Positions 36,078-47,105 of a DNA stretch of 64,000 bases are shown here, one piece after another. The stretch covers positions 17,437,644 through 17,501,643 of the forward strand of contig CM041547.1 of assembly GCA_023238725.1 (NCBI GenBank), read 5' to 3'. Each line of letters starts with the position of its first letter. Position 1 is the first letter of the stretch. The stretch is from Scortum barcoo (taxonomy: Eukaryota; Chordata; Actinopteri; Centrarchiformes; Terapontidae). A program made the position numbers and the translations under genes. Under the pieces are notes generated by a model. The model was not told the origin of the DNA. It saw nothing but the letters and a program-made list of their open reading frames with translations, and searched no databases.

Positions 36078-38502
36078 TGAGGGAGGAAGGGAAGAAGATG
36101 AAAATATTAGTTTCCCCTGTTGTTGCTGGCACCCTCCACAACATTTTTTTCATCATTTTTTTGTGCTTTATAATTATACAAAATTGAACCACAGTGGATG
36201 TCTAATAATTTATCTCTGTTTTGTGTCACTGTTTTTAGCACTTTCTAAATGTGCACTGCAAATTAATGACTTGTAGAGGTAAAGTGAAACTGTTCAGGGT
36301 AGACCAACGTCTATTCAAGTATTTATCACCTTTATCAGTGTGCCTCGCCTCTTATAAATAATGTACCACTGAGCCACATGAACATGATTCACAAAACTGT
36401 AGCCACTAATTTGATTAGTAACAGTTCACCATATGCAGGAGTGTGACCATTGCATTTTGAGTTTACCCTTACTTCTCACAAATGAAATCTTTGCAATTCC
36501 ATGTAAATAATCTACTCATTTACAAAGATTTTTGCAACCTTCTAATCTAAAGTGCAGATTGTTGTGTACAAATGTGGCATTACATTTTACTCATGAGAAT
36601 GAGACAAGGTACTATACTATACTATTTAACCAAAGGTTGACAAAACATGTCATATTTTAGTCATTGTTTCCACAAAAACTTAACCAGTTTAACCATGTTA
36701 GTTGTTGTAGTTGTAAACATACAAAATTTCCTAGTTGGTTGAAAGTGCAACACAGTGCCTGTTACTAAATTCTTCTGCAAGCTATTCATGCAATTGTCAC
36801 AGAGGGAGAGTGGTTAGAGATACAAAGGCATGAGAGTGGTGTGCTGCTGATTGTGTGGAACTTTTTGTTGAATCCGATTTTGCGCAGTTGCAAAATCCTG
36901 TGTCAAAGTTGTCTAAGCCGCTGTGCAGTGTTTTGGCATCTGAGAAGCCTTCAAGTTCATGGATCTGTCACTCCAACCAGATCCTGGATCGAATTTCACA
37001 TCTCACCTGTGTCTGAAACCCCACCGAGCGCCCATGCGTTGTTTTAACGCAGAGCAGATTAAAAGTATGAACGTCCACTAACACTCATTTGTGCAGTTGC
37101 CCCTCACTGTCTCATCAGGCCTTAAAATGTTGGGTTTGAGCACCTATCTGTCAATCAACAAATGCTACACCACAGTCTGTGAGTACTTTCTCTTCTGATC
37201 CACCTTTGAATCAGTCTGACAGAGCATCAGAAACTGAAGGTCACTCAATTTCATGGATGATGGTTGAAGATATATAAATTAGGCCTGTGTTTTTCAGCAG
37301 TCATTCATTAAAGGGATAATACTCCATACACACCATCCATTTCACAGGAGGGGAGGGGAGGGCTGGAGAAGCAGGTCACCATTCTGCCAACACTTCACTT
37401 TAAAACTTTAAAGAATGCATTTGCTCCCTAATCACTCTCTCTGCTCCACCTCTGCTTTTTCTATCCGTCTTCTCTGCACCATCTTTTTTTTTCTCCTTTT
37501 TCCTCGCCCTCTTTTCATAAGCTCTCTCTCCTCTGCTGTCAGCTCTAATTAGGCCACTGCGTGCGACGGTATGTGTGTGTCAGAGCGAATGTGGGTGTGC
37601 GTTTTTTAAGTGGTCCAAGGAGGCCCATCGCTCCGCCGTGCTTTCCCACTGGGTCCTGCTGGTCAAGGGGAGTGGGGGGGACATGCATACACGCCAGACT
37701 ATTGCTGATGCTGAGAGCGGACATTCAAAGTGGGGTCTAATGGCTCCCTTTACAGCTGCACTCCCACTTGTTCACACGCAGCATAAAATCAAACTGCGCT
37801 GCACCAGCAGCACTTAAGCTGACCTTCTTTGAAACCTTTATGCTTAAATGGTGACAAATTTTGGCGTCTGCACGTCCTTTGTAAACATATTCTGGCCTGC
37901 AGGAGAAAAATAACTGCAGTCACATGTACTTGGAAGAATAATGCAGCTAAGAAGGGAAAGGACACCTCTCACTCAGTTCAGGAGGGGCTATATTGAGTGT
38001 AATAACCATTAAAACAACATGGGCAACACAGATAAATTCAGTCTCAGCTATAAAATTTATTTTATGATAGAGAGAAAACAAAAGGCGTCCTTGGTTGTGT
38101 CAATAGTTCTTTAAAGTTTTATTGTCCTTCTTCGCAGTTATGAGGGTCAATTTAATTCAGGGTGTGTCTCTTCGTCCCTCCATTCAGCCACATTCTCACT
38201 CGCCTTATGGTCTCTTTCATGTATTCCTCTTGTGTTTTATCCTGTGTTATAACTGCGTATCTATCTAGGTTAAAGGTCAACTCGTCCGGGTACAAAGAGG
38301 CACAGGGTCGGACACAGACATTCAATAGGTCACTCCAAAACTGTAGAGAATTAGACCTGACTTCATAGGAAAAATTTTAAAAGGATGTTAAAATTTATGA
38401 GCTGGATTCACAAGTCTGAGTATGCCAAGCCTCTGTTGTGACTGATAGGGATTGTGTCTTGTCGTGTTCACTTAAACAAACTGAATGTAAGACTTCGAGG
38501 CT

Positions 38503-38530
<28 letters not shown>
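38503..38530. repeat. (GA)n microsatellite
   Basis: 28 bases of GA repeat in the gap between NLR and atf7ip2. Confidence 0.9.
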
Positions 38531-38533
<3 letters not shown>

Positions 38534-39200
38534 GAGACTGCTGCCAACTGGCAAGAAAACTCAGCTCTATCAAGCTGGAAAAGGAAACATCTGGAGCCAA
38601 CAATATCTCAGTGTATACACGTGAAATTAAATCACTGCATTCTTTAGAGGTCAAATTTGATGGCAGTTGGTGGGCTGTGATTTTGGTTAGTGTTGCCCCA
38701 GGTGGGGAAGTTGTGAATTAAGAGTGTAAAAGACATCCTGTCACAATGTAAAAAGGGACTTTGTTATTAATAGTCAGAACTCAACAAGACTGAAGGTGTA
38801 GTGCTGTGCTAGTGTGCACAAGGTAGTTATGTTTTCTACACATCAGAAAACTGAAAAGAATTGTTATTTTTACACAACTGCAAAAAGTAGAGCAGAAGAA
38901 TGTAAGGTTTGATGCGTAAGTGGCGTCAGAGAGGAAAAGTCATGTAAAGAAACCAGCTGGACTTTTTCAGTCTCTGCCGACACCTCCCTCTATCAGTCGC
39001 TCATAGTTTGGTCAGTGAGGCTGTGCAATTTCACGCTTCCATAATCGTTGCAGTTTAGGGTTATATATCATAAATTTGTGGTTCAAATGTCAGCACAGAG
39101 ATGTGATTTTGGTGTAAACACTGGCATGGCCATATTTGTAACTGGTTGTTGATATCAGTCAAAGGGTACCTATTGGTATATTGAAATCTTTAAAGGTACA

Positions 39201-39229
39201 TTACTTATTACTTATTACTTATTACTTAT
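39201..39229. repeat. Seven-base tandem repeat (TTACTTA)4
   Basis: About four perfect units of a heptamer downstream of atf7ip2. Confidence 0.9.
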
Positions 39230-39936
39230 CTGTTCAACTTTTTATTAAAATTAGTGCATAGACATTATTTTGTTATATTATTTACTTGTTTTATAGTATT
39301 TAAGTTATACATTTTATTTAAATTGTATCTGCTATTTTATTAAATAATCATGTTAATGTCATAATTTTTAGCCATCTGGTCAATATTTTGTTTTTTTTTA
39401 CAGCCTACACTTGTTCTGTCTTATTATCAGCTCATCAGTCATCTGTGAATTACTCTGAACTGCACTAACCTTTATGAAGGGCACTATATAAGTTTTATTC
39501 ATATTATATACAGTCAATATTGGCATCCTCGATGAGGTCTTATACATTAGCTGCGTACACAGCTTTAGTCTGACCAGCAGCCAATTAATCCAAAGTATTT
39601 GATTCATCAGAGGAAAATGAGAAAAAGCAAAAAAAAAAAAATTAAAACTTAAATAGACTAAAAGAGTCAACAATTTAGCTTCATAAAAGACAAACAATGA
39701 AATGTCAATTTAAACTGGTATTTTATTAGCTCAGTAAAAAAAAAAGTCAATATTAGGTTATAAATTAACAGACATTAAGTGAAATGACATTCAAACTCAT
39801 CCATAACTGTTGAACTGTTCTGTTCTGTTTTACTGAACACCAGACTGTGACAAACAGAGGGAAAGAAGTGCCTTAAACACAGCTACACACAGCCAGAACA
39901 TACAGCACAAGTGGTGAAGGTCCTATTTAAAATTGT

Positions 39937-39942
39937 TTTATT
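39937..39942 (-). terminator. Candidate polyadenylation signal of atf7ip2
   Basis: AATAAA on the minus strand about 215 bp after the stop codon, followed by a T-rich run. Position is plausible; use is not shown. Confidence 0.35.
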
Positions 39943-40155
39943 GTGTTAAAAAAAAAAAAAAAAAAAAAAAGAAATTTTGTCTTTCTAACATTAAAAAGGA
40001 CTTAAGAAATAAGCATCATCCTGTTGTTCTGCATATTATCAACTTTAAGACACTTGAAATCTGTAATTACAACGAGGAAAGTACAAAACTACACGTGAAG
40101 AGAAATCCCATTCGGTTCTATTTGATAATGCTCCGACCACATATCCTCCTTCCAA

Positions 40156-40949
40156 CTACTCAGGTATGGACGCAGTTACAACTTTGCTGTAGGGTCCGTA
40201 CCGGCCAAACTTGTCTTTGCCCACCACAGCAACAGACACCTTGTGCCCGGGCTTGTACTTGCTTACCATCACACACATGGGCAGAGGGATGGCCAGCACC
40301 TCACCGAGGGCTCTCCAACGGGGGAAGACGCCGCTGCCTTTAACCTTTTCCATAGTCATGAATATGCTGCAGCAGGGAGAGAGAGGGAGAGGTTATCTGT
40401 TAAAAAATGCAACGAGAGCTGAAGCAAGGACCCCCCCAACTGGCCAAACTCTGCTTCTATCTAGTGGTCATAAATTGTAAAGCGTAATTGAGAGTAGTGG
40501 TTGAGAGTAGCTGCGATGATGCCAATACATACAACTAATTTAAATGTAGCAGGTGTTTAACTCAGATGGCTACAGCTTGTAGTTTTGATAATATCACCTG
40601 CTAAAATCATGAAACTCTTACTTTACCTGTTGGCCTATCCACAGAAAATAATCAGTAGGCTTTTGATGGTCTATTATGTTTTTTTTTGTCTTTTTTCACA
40701 AAAAATGACAACGTTCAGAAGCAGAGGGCACACTCATCGCTCGCCCTCTGCTGCTTATCACCTGTAACTATCCATGGGCGCCGCAGAGGGGTCTTCCTTC
40801 GCCACGTTCCACAGCACAGAGAGGCCAGCTGGCTTCTTGATGAGAGCGAGATGTACCTCCGGTCTCTGGGGGACGCTGTATGAGGCCGCTTCAATGCTCA
40901 GGTTGGAAGGGGAGCTGGTGGGCGGGAGGGGAGGATACAGGGGTGTGTC
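40156..40949 (-). CDS. atf7ip2: atf7ip2 coding exons 11-12: C-terminal fibronectin III domain
   Basis: Exons 40949-40762 and 40366-40156. The split is TAC-AG|C, giving MDSYS-IFMTMEK across the intron. Recognisable ATF7IP features are VPQRPE at the domain start, LSVLWNV (strand with Trp), WRALGEVLAIPLPM and FGRYGPYS near the end. In ATF7IP this fold contacts MBD1. Stop TAG at 40156-40158. Confidence 0.88.
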
Positions 40950-43900
40950 CTTGGGGTTAGAAAAGGAGGGGAGTAGGTTAATGTGAGGAGCAAACGGTGA
41001 TGTGAATTACAACTGTGGGTCAGTGCGAGTCTGTGCATTACCTGCTTTGAGACTGTGCGCTTGGCACTGCTACTATAGCCGGGGGGGAGATGTTCGACTT
41101 CCATCCTCTTTGCCTTTGTCCCTTCGAACTGTTTGGACTCCTCATTGTTGTTTTCAATTTCCTCTTGATCTTCTGGCTCTTTCTTTATGAATCTGACATG
41201 TCTCTGAATGACACAACATGGAAAATATGAGTTAGAGAAGACAAAACAAACTGTGAGAATGAATTAAAGAAGGTACGTGATGTAGGACTTTAAGGCACAT
41301 TATTCACATGCCTGAGCAGCTTTTCATTAGTTACACATAACACATTTATGCGTGGAAGATTCTCAAAACAGCACACGAAATAATGAAGCACCCTACCTTA
41401 CACTCAGGAGAGTCTTGAGGAGTAAGAGCTGTAGGAGGTAGCTCCTCACTTAAATCTGCTATGGCAGCCGTCAAAGCTTAACATGGATTATGGAGAACGA
41501 CAAGTAACAGAGGAAGGGACAGGGAAGGGTAGGAAAAAAAAGGATGTGGGTATTTATTCATGTACTGACTGACTCATATTATTTAGGTCATTATAACAGA
41601 TCATCATGTCAGTTTTTACTGCTGCACAGCAAAATAATTAGTTAATAGTTTAAACTTCAGCTTTTATATACGTAAACCAAGCTTACCTTCATTATCAGCA
41701 CGCATCTTCTTTAGCACCTTTTTTGTGGTTACCTGGACAGAAAAAGGCCAAACAGCTTAAACCTCAACTGCACTTATCTCAATTTACAACTTTCAACTTA
41801 CCTATATAATGAAATATTTTTGCAACGTAAAAAAAGGAGAAAAGACATTTGTGCTTAACCTTTTATTCCAGCACCCTTCGAAGATGCTGATAATTCATCA
41901 TTTCAAATCAAAAAGTAATTTCAACCTATATTTAAAAAAAGGAGTTAAAAAAAAATCACTCCATATGTACCATCATTTGAGAGAGCGCTCCACTCTGGTC
42001 CATACACTCCATACTCCTTTTTTCTACAGAAAGATAAAATAGCACTGAATAAATGCTCGTGTGACCCACAAATGCAAATATTCATGATGCTCGCTTACTC
42101 TGTGACACTGTTTCCATGGTTTCATCTTCGGAGCATGACCTGCAGGTGTTGGGCGACAAATCAAATCGTCTCAAAGCTGATTAAATGTAAATAAAGCCAA
42201 GGCACGAATTCACATGAGGACCTGCATTACTTTCACTGAGGACTAATACTACTGAACCTGCTTCTACATACCTGATGGCGCTCGCATTAACTAGAGACAG
42301 CGCTGGGCTCTGAAAGTCAAACATTTTTATTTTTACATTTGTTCAGATTCATCACGTGTGGCACAATCGTATTCGAGTGAGTTAAACCATACAAAGCAGA
42401 TAAAAAGATTATTACATCACAAAAAAAAAATCATTTGCTACAAAATGTAACTTGATGAGTACATTAAGTCTTTGACACAGAACATGCATGCATTCATGTG
42501 TTCGTGTGTGTTTGTTTGCATCAAAAACCTTCTCCGTTGTCTTTGTCATGGAGGCAAAAACTGCTTCTGCTCTTTTGGTAAGCGTGTTAATTCGAGCCTA
42601 AGGAAGAGAGGAACATTCTGTGAGGATTAATAAAGTATTCGAGTATGCTTTATCACAGATTGGGCTTTGAGACACAAGTGCAATAGATCCATGCACATTT
42701 TTTTATGGTTAAGAGTGGAAATGGCAGAGTAAAACCCCCCCAAAAATGGAGAAAAAGGTGAATTTTAAATTAGTTAGCATCTGTGTACGATTCAAGTGGA
42801 TTTAATCTAATTGTGAAAAAACTGAGAAGGAACAATGAACAATGGCTGACATTAGCCAGCAGAAGATGGGATGCTTAAAAGATTTACTAGCAGCTGTCAA
42901 ATTTACAGCCTGATGAAGTCAAGTAAGAAAACCCAAAAAGGAGGTCGGGAACAAAAGGAATAACCAGAGGGAGGCATTGAATATGTAAATAAGTGAACCC
43001 GAGAAGGGCAGAATCAACTGCACACTTCTAGTCAGTGAGTGAAAGATGTGCACCACTACTTGTGCCGACCTCCAGCATTTGGATGGAGCTTTCGAAGTCT
43101 ACTCCACGATCCAGTTTTTGAATAGTTTCTATTACTTCCTGCAGCTTGTTTTTTTTCTGTTTCATGGCACTGTGAACCTCCTGCTTGATCAGAGCCTGCA
43201 CCTGCACGCACAAAATAAAAACACATATATGCCGGAGTGTGTATGCATTCAGCAACTGCAGACAAAAGTTTTAATACAGTGTATGCATGTAAAAATGTAA
43301 CCATGTGCAAAAAAAAAGCACAATTATCTCTTACTTCAGACTGGGAGAATTTGATCTTTTCATCACTGGCTCCAGATGAAGCCAAACTGGTGGGCAAGCT
43401 CTTCATTCTTAATACATAAATACAGACAAAACACACAATGTCAAAATTCACTTGTATTCAGTGGACATTGTTTGTCACTCTACACTGAGGAGACGAATAC
43501 ACCTCTTTTTGTTTTACCTCTCTACCTAGAGTGTAATTCTTAGAAATATCTCACACTGAGCACAGCGAGAATGATACATTACTTTGCATAAAAGCACTTC
43601 CATCTGTCATATCTGGCAACATAAAAGATTAAGATGTTACAACTGAAGCAGTCATTCATCTTTTTTACTGTAGGACGATCTCTAAAAAAAAAAGCCCTGA
43701 GGAGCTCTACCCTTCATGTCAAAGTAATATTTATATATATAAAGTTTGTCCATAGCAGAGCAAGCGCACTGGAGGCATTTCATTTTGACACACTAAGAGT
43801 ACCACATGTGTATAAGCTCACTATTATCATGCTGTCTGTGGAATGGCAGACTCAAACAAATAGAGGTTTTTTACTAATGGTGCAGCATTAGTCCAATACT

Positions 43901-45058
43901 AGCCAGAAACACTGAGCCCTAACTTATAATACGATATGAACATGATATACACCTTGAATCATCACATAAATACACTTTGTGAAACCTGCTGTAAAGAAAA
44001 GCGGCAAAATGCGGCGTGATAACAAGAACAAACGCTGCAAGAGAACACAGCCTCCTCTCAGAAAAGGCCAGACGCCACAATGCCAAAAAGCAAAGATTTG
44101 CATTTCAAACTTGAACCACATGACAAGCAGTGAGTGCCCAGAAGAAGGACGTGCTGGAGCAGCAGTGAAAAAAAAAAAAAAGAATGAGACACTTCTTCAG
44201 GGTCAGCAATAAAGCAAAGCTGGAAACAGAGTGAAGTTAGAATGTTAATGCCCTTCATGGCCGACTCCTTTTCACACTTCAAGGAGCATACTGAGCCTCG
44301 CTGCTGCGTTTCATCGCTCATCATCAATCAGCTGTCTGAGTTCTCGACAGTACCAGCAAGTTATGAGGTTGAAGCAGAAACCTGTGTCCTGTAGACCGTT
44401 TTGATCAGTAAAAAGCTCCATGATCAACACTTTCATGGCTTACTCACAGGGGAGTTCAGTGTGGCAGCAATAAAGAGGAGTTGACGAGTTATACATCTTG
44501 CTGCCTAAAACAAAGTGCCCATTCATTACTTACAGAGGAAGCAAAAGTCTACAGTGCTTTACTGAGACAGAAAGCTGCACCAAAGGCCTATAGGTTTCTT
44601 ACATCTTATCACAATGTACTGGTTGGATTTACCCAGCAACAGAACAATAAAATTTCTATTTGCTGTTATTTATGCTTTATCATCTGGCAACTAGGTTCCT
44701 GTAATGCATGGAGCTTATGTTACTGGTCAAGCTGCAAGCCGCTTTGTATAATTTAAACTGGCAAGATGCAAACATCAGTGAAGCTGATGTGCGATCGCGA
44801 AGCTATCGGGAGGTTAACTCACAGATCCAGAAGATGCAGGGCCACTTTTGCATCAGAGGACAGTCCATTTGCCACTTTCAGTGCGCGCCACCTCGCAAGT
44901 GCCGATCCAATGTCAACCCGAGCTCTCCGCCTTGATTTGTCTGTGAGCTTCTGAGAGCAACGTTTGTGTCTCGTGGGCCGTTTGGAGGCTTTTACTTTCT
45001 CTTGGTCTGGTCTTCTGAAGCCCCTGCAACCGTCATTTTGATCCTGACCACCTGGCAT
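40156..45058 (-). CDS. atf7ip2: ATF7IP2/MCAF2-like chromatin cofactor, 12 coding exons, 442 residues
   Basis: Coding exons in order: 45058-44823, 43407-43335, 43201-43070, 42597-42529, 42309-42272, 42139-42099, 42023-41971, 41732-41687, 41476-41397, 41203-41042, 40949-40762, 40366-40156. They join in phase to 1,329 nt. The C-terminal ~105 residues are the fibronectin III domain of ATF7IP proteins (VPQRPEVHLALIKKP, FPRWRALGEVLAIPLPM, KDKFGRYGPYS). In mammals ATF7IP proteins work with SETDB1 and MBD1 in H3K9-methyl heterochromatin, and ATF7IP2 acts in germ-line silencing. Residues about 128-170 form a coiled-coil-like stretch. I262-K263-K264-E265 fits the SUMO consensus. Short length and the adjacent emp2 gene favour ATF7IP2 over ATF7IP. 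The N terminus is the least certain part. Confidence 0.85.
41042..41203 (-). CDS. atf7ip2: atf7ip2 coding exon 10: SUMO-consensus exon
   Basis: 162 bp, phase 0 at both ends. Begins RHVRFIKKEPEDQEEIE, containing the consensus I-K-K-E, and ends SSSAKRTVSKQ. Acceptor gtcattcag, donor CAG|GTAATG. Acidic and disordered apart from the motif. Confidence 0.78.
42529..43201 (-). CDS. atf7ip2: atf7ip2 coding exons 3-4: coiled-coil region
   Basis: Two exons, 43201-43070 (44 codons, VQALIKQEVHSAMKQKK...) and 42597-42529 (23 codons, ARINTLTKRAEAVFASMTK). Both are phase 0, and together they give a helical, heptad-like stretch resembling the region before the C-terminal half of ATF7IP proteins. The exon 3 donor (GTCGGC) and exon 4 donor (GTTTTT) are both weak, and the exon 3 acceptor could instead be six bases further in (43195). 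Phase and continuity support the calls. Confidence 0.72.
43335..43407 (-). CDS. atf7ip2: atf7ip2 coding exon 2
   Basis: 73 bp, 24 codons: MKSLPTSLASSGASDEKIKF then SQSE. Strong donor GAA|GTAAGA and acceptor gtattaag. The internal methionine is not the start because exon 1 reads into it in phase. Confidence 0.72.
44823..45058 (-). CDS. atf7ip2: atf7ip2 coding exon 1: basic N terminus with RWRALK...LLDL motif
   Basis: 78 codons plus two bases from ATG (A at -3) to donor GATCT|GTGAGT. The product begins MPGGQDQNDG, is very rich in Lys/Arg (likely nuclear) and ends with an amphipathic motif RWRALKVANGLSSDAKVALHLLDL read across about 24 residues. It joins in phase to exon 2 (CT + A = Leu). A similar R-W-R-x-L-x(4)-G-L-x-S/T-D-A pattern occurs in other fish nuclear proteins, from memory only. 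An upstream coding exon cannot be excluded. Confidence 0.68.
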
Positions 45059-46145
45059 ACTCTCCTAAACATGCAGTGTACTGTTAAGATAAGGGCTGCT
45101 CACAGACGGGGAGGGGGGGGTCATCAATCCACCAAAGACACTTAGGAGAGCTGAAACCTGCCAATAACAGCAGGTGAACATTGTTGGAGGTGAGTAACTC
45201 TTTGATGTAACACAATGCCGTTACAGTTTGCTCACCACAATAACAATATCATGGTACCAATAATGGTACCCACACAGTCCTCTACTGTTCAGATGTGTGT
45301 GGAACAAAAGATGTCTAACTAAGATTTATATGGAAAGACGTTTACATAAAGGAATTTTAATGAATCGCAGTGTAACAAAGTGCAAAATAAACTACTTTGA
45401 GTTTGGCCTTTTTTTTTTTACATAAACGCATAACATATGAGTTGAATAACATCTGTACAATTATTCAGATATCAAGAGATAAAATGTCTGAGGGGACCTG
45501 AGTAAGCTACAGCGATGCAGTTGGGTCTGAGCATCACTGAGGCTTCAACAGGCCACAAAGTGATGTGTGTCCATAGTGGTTTTTTGTCAGACCTCTGCTG
45601 TTTGATGTGCTCCTCGTTGCTGCTCCTCCTCTGTGCTGTCATGAAGACATCAATTTCTTGGCAACACCTCTATCAACAAAAACACAGAAAAAATGCACTA
45701 ATTAAGATTAACACAACTTGTAATACATTTTTTGTATACTTCCTGTACATGTTGAGGGAGTGCAGCTACTTTATGTTGACAAAACAGGAATCTCAATTAA
45801 ACAAATAAACTGAATATTCATGCACAAACGCAAAACTCACTGTTTCCTTACTTGCCATGACAATTTTACAACATATCCCTCAAAAAGTCAACTTTGATCT
45901 CATCAGTGTCCAATTAAATGATAATTAGCACAACACAAATCAGTGTCCTGTAAGTTTTGTGTTTCTGCCTCAGCACCATGTAACAGGCATCTTCACAGTC
46001 ACCGACAATAAACATTGTTTACAGGTTAGCTGCTTTAATATGATTTACTGTCGTCTTTTACTAGTTAACTATTGCATTGATGCTGACAGCACACACACAG
46101 GTGAGAAACATCAAACTGTACTGGCTGCTAACAGAGTTAGCTCAC

Positions 46146-46350
46146 CTTTAGCCGAAGCTTTCAGCAGAATATTTATCTTTTTAACAACTAAACAACTAGT
46201 CGACCAGCTAAAGTTTACATACAAGACATGGAGTTATCTAACATCACCTCATACGTACAAAAAATGCGGCCAAAATGCGATAAAAGTGTAATTTTGTGTC
46301 TCTTAAACTTTCTTCTGTCTGGTCGAGACTTTGGCTCAACTTCCGCTTAT
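46146..46350 (-). promoter_or_regulatory. atf7ip2: Candidate atf7ip2 promoter and 5' non-coding exon
   Basis: A strong splice donor (AAAG|GTGAGC) reads on the minus strand at 46146/46145, about 1.1 kb upstream of the first ATG. Just upstream, GCGGAAGT at 46339-46346 (minus) matches the ETS/GABP site common in TATA-less promoters. Together these suggest a first non-coding exon of roughly 190 nt. Exact start unknown. Confidence 0.45.
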
Positions 46351-46499
46351 TAGTTAAGTACTTCCTGTGGAGTTCTTCAGAATAAAAGCGTAATTTCTTC
46401 ATTACACTCCTTGATGAAAAACCACGTTTTCTTCTAAAAAAATATTGTTTTCTATGCACAAAATTACTGTATTTTTATTTTTCATTTTATAGGCCTGAT

Positions 46500-47105
46500 C
46501 CTTATTATGACTGACAACACTGACTCACTCTATAAGAGGGGTCAGAGTCGCCTTTACATGCTGAGGAGGCCGGGATCTTTTGGTGTGTGCAGGCCACAAC
46601 ACCTCCCACCCTCTGACTGTGGGGGGCCTTAAGCAGCTCCTTCAGTAACAGACTCAGACACCCAAGGTGTAGGAAGGAGCGCTTCTGCAGGTCCTTCATC
46701 CCAAACACCATCAGACTGTTTAATGCTGCTCTATGAATCTTTGTCACTGTAACAAACACTTTCATACCATGCAGTAGGACTGATGTTTACTGATGTTCAT
46801 CGGTGCACCAATGTTTACTGTTTACTGAGGTCTTAGCTATGCACTTTATGGTCTTTTTTTCATTCCACTCATTACATATAACTGTGAAATCATATCTGCA
46901 ATAACAACAACATAAACATCTGTGTAGCAATACCTAGATCCATATTTACCTTGTGCAATAACACCTCACCACTGCACATCTAACTGGGTGAGGCTGTGTA
47001 TGTAAATACTGTCTCTTCTTATTATTACTATTAGTGTTTTACTATTTATTGTACATATTGTTTTTGTGTTTTGTGTTTATATTCTCTCTATTATTTAAAA
47101 AATAG
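46500..47105 (+). mobile_element. LINE 3' fragment (L2/CR1-like)
   Basis: Plus-strand remnant. LYMLRRPGSFGV near 46,550 matches the LRRLRSFGV segment of the 26-kb LINE, then after an internal loss comes CRKERFCRSFIPNTIRLFNA and stop near 46,735, the usual end of this ORF class. The following 3' UTR-like sequence ends in the AT-rich block at 47,056-47,105, which is repeated at 48,011. Confidence 0.75.

Larger units (their letters stand above)
36100..39930. other. Gap between NLR and atf7ip2; no gene recognised
   Basis: AT-rich with two microsatellites and a heptamer repeat. The first ~600 bp upstream of the NLR probably include its promoter. Confidence 0.45.

Noticed and set aside
43056..43451. 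131-codon minus-strand frame
   Set aside because: A different frame reading through two atf7ip2 exons and the intron between them; the spliced frame is supported by phase instead.
45590..45680. Possible atf7ip2 upstream coding exon (MTAQRRSSNEEH...)
   Set aside because: Donor GTCTGA is poor and the frame does not join cleanly to the exon at 45,058; may at most be 5' UTR.
46244..46459. 71-codon minus-strand frame (MKKLRFYSEELHRKY...)
   Set aside because: Would precede the strong donor at 46,146 but hits a stop before it and does not join in frame to the coding exon; better explained as 5' UTR and promoter.
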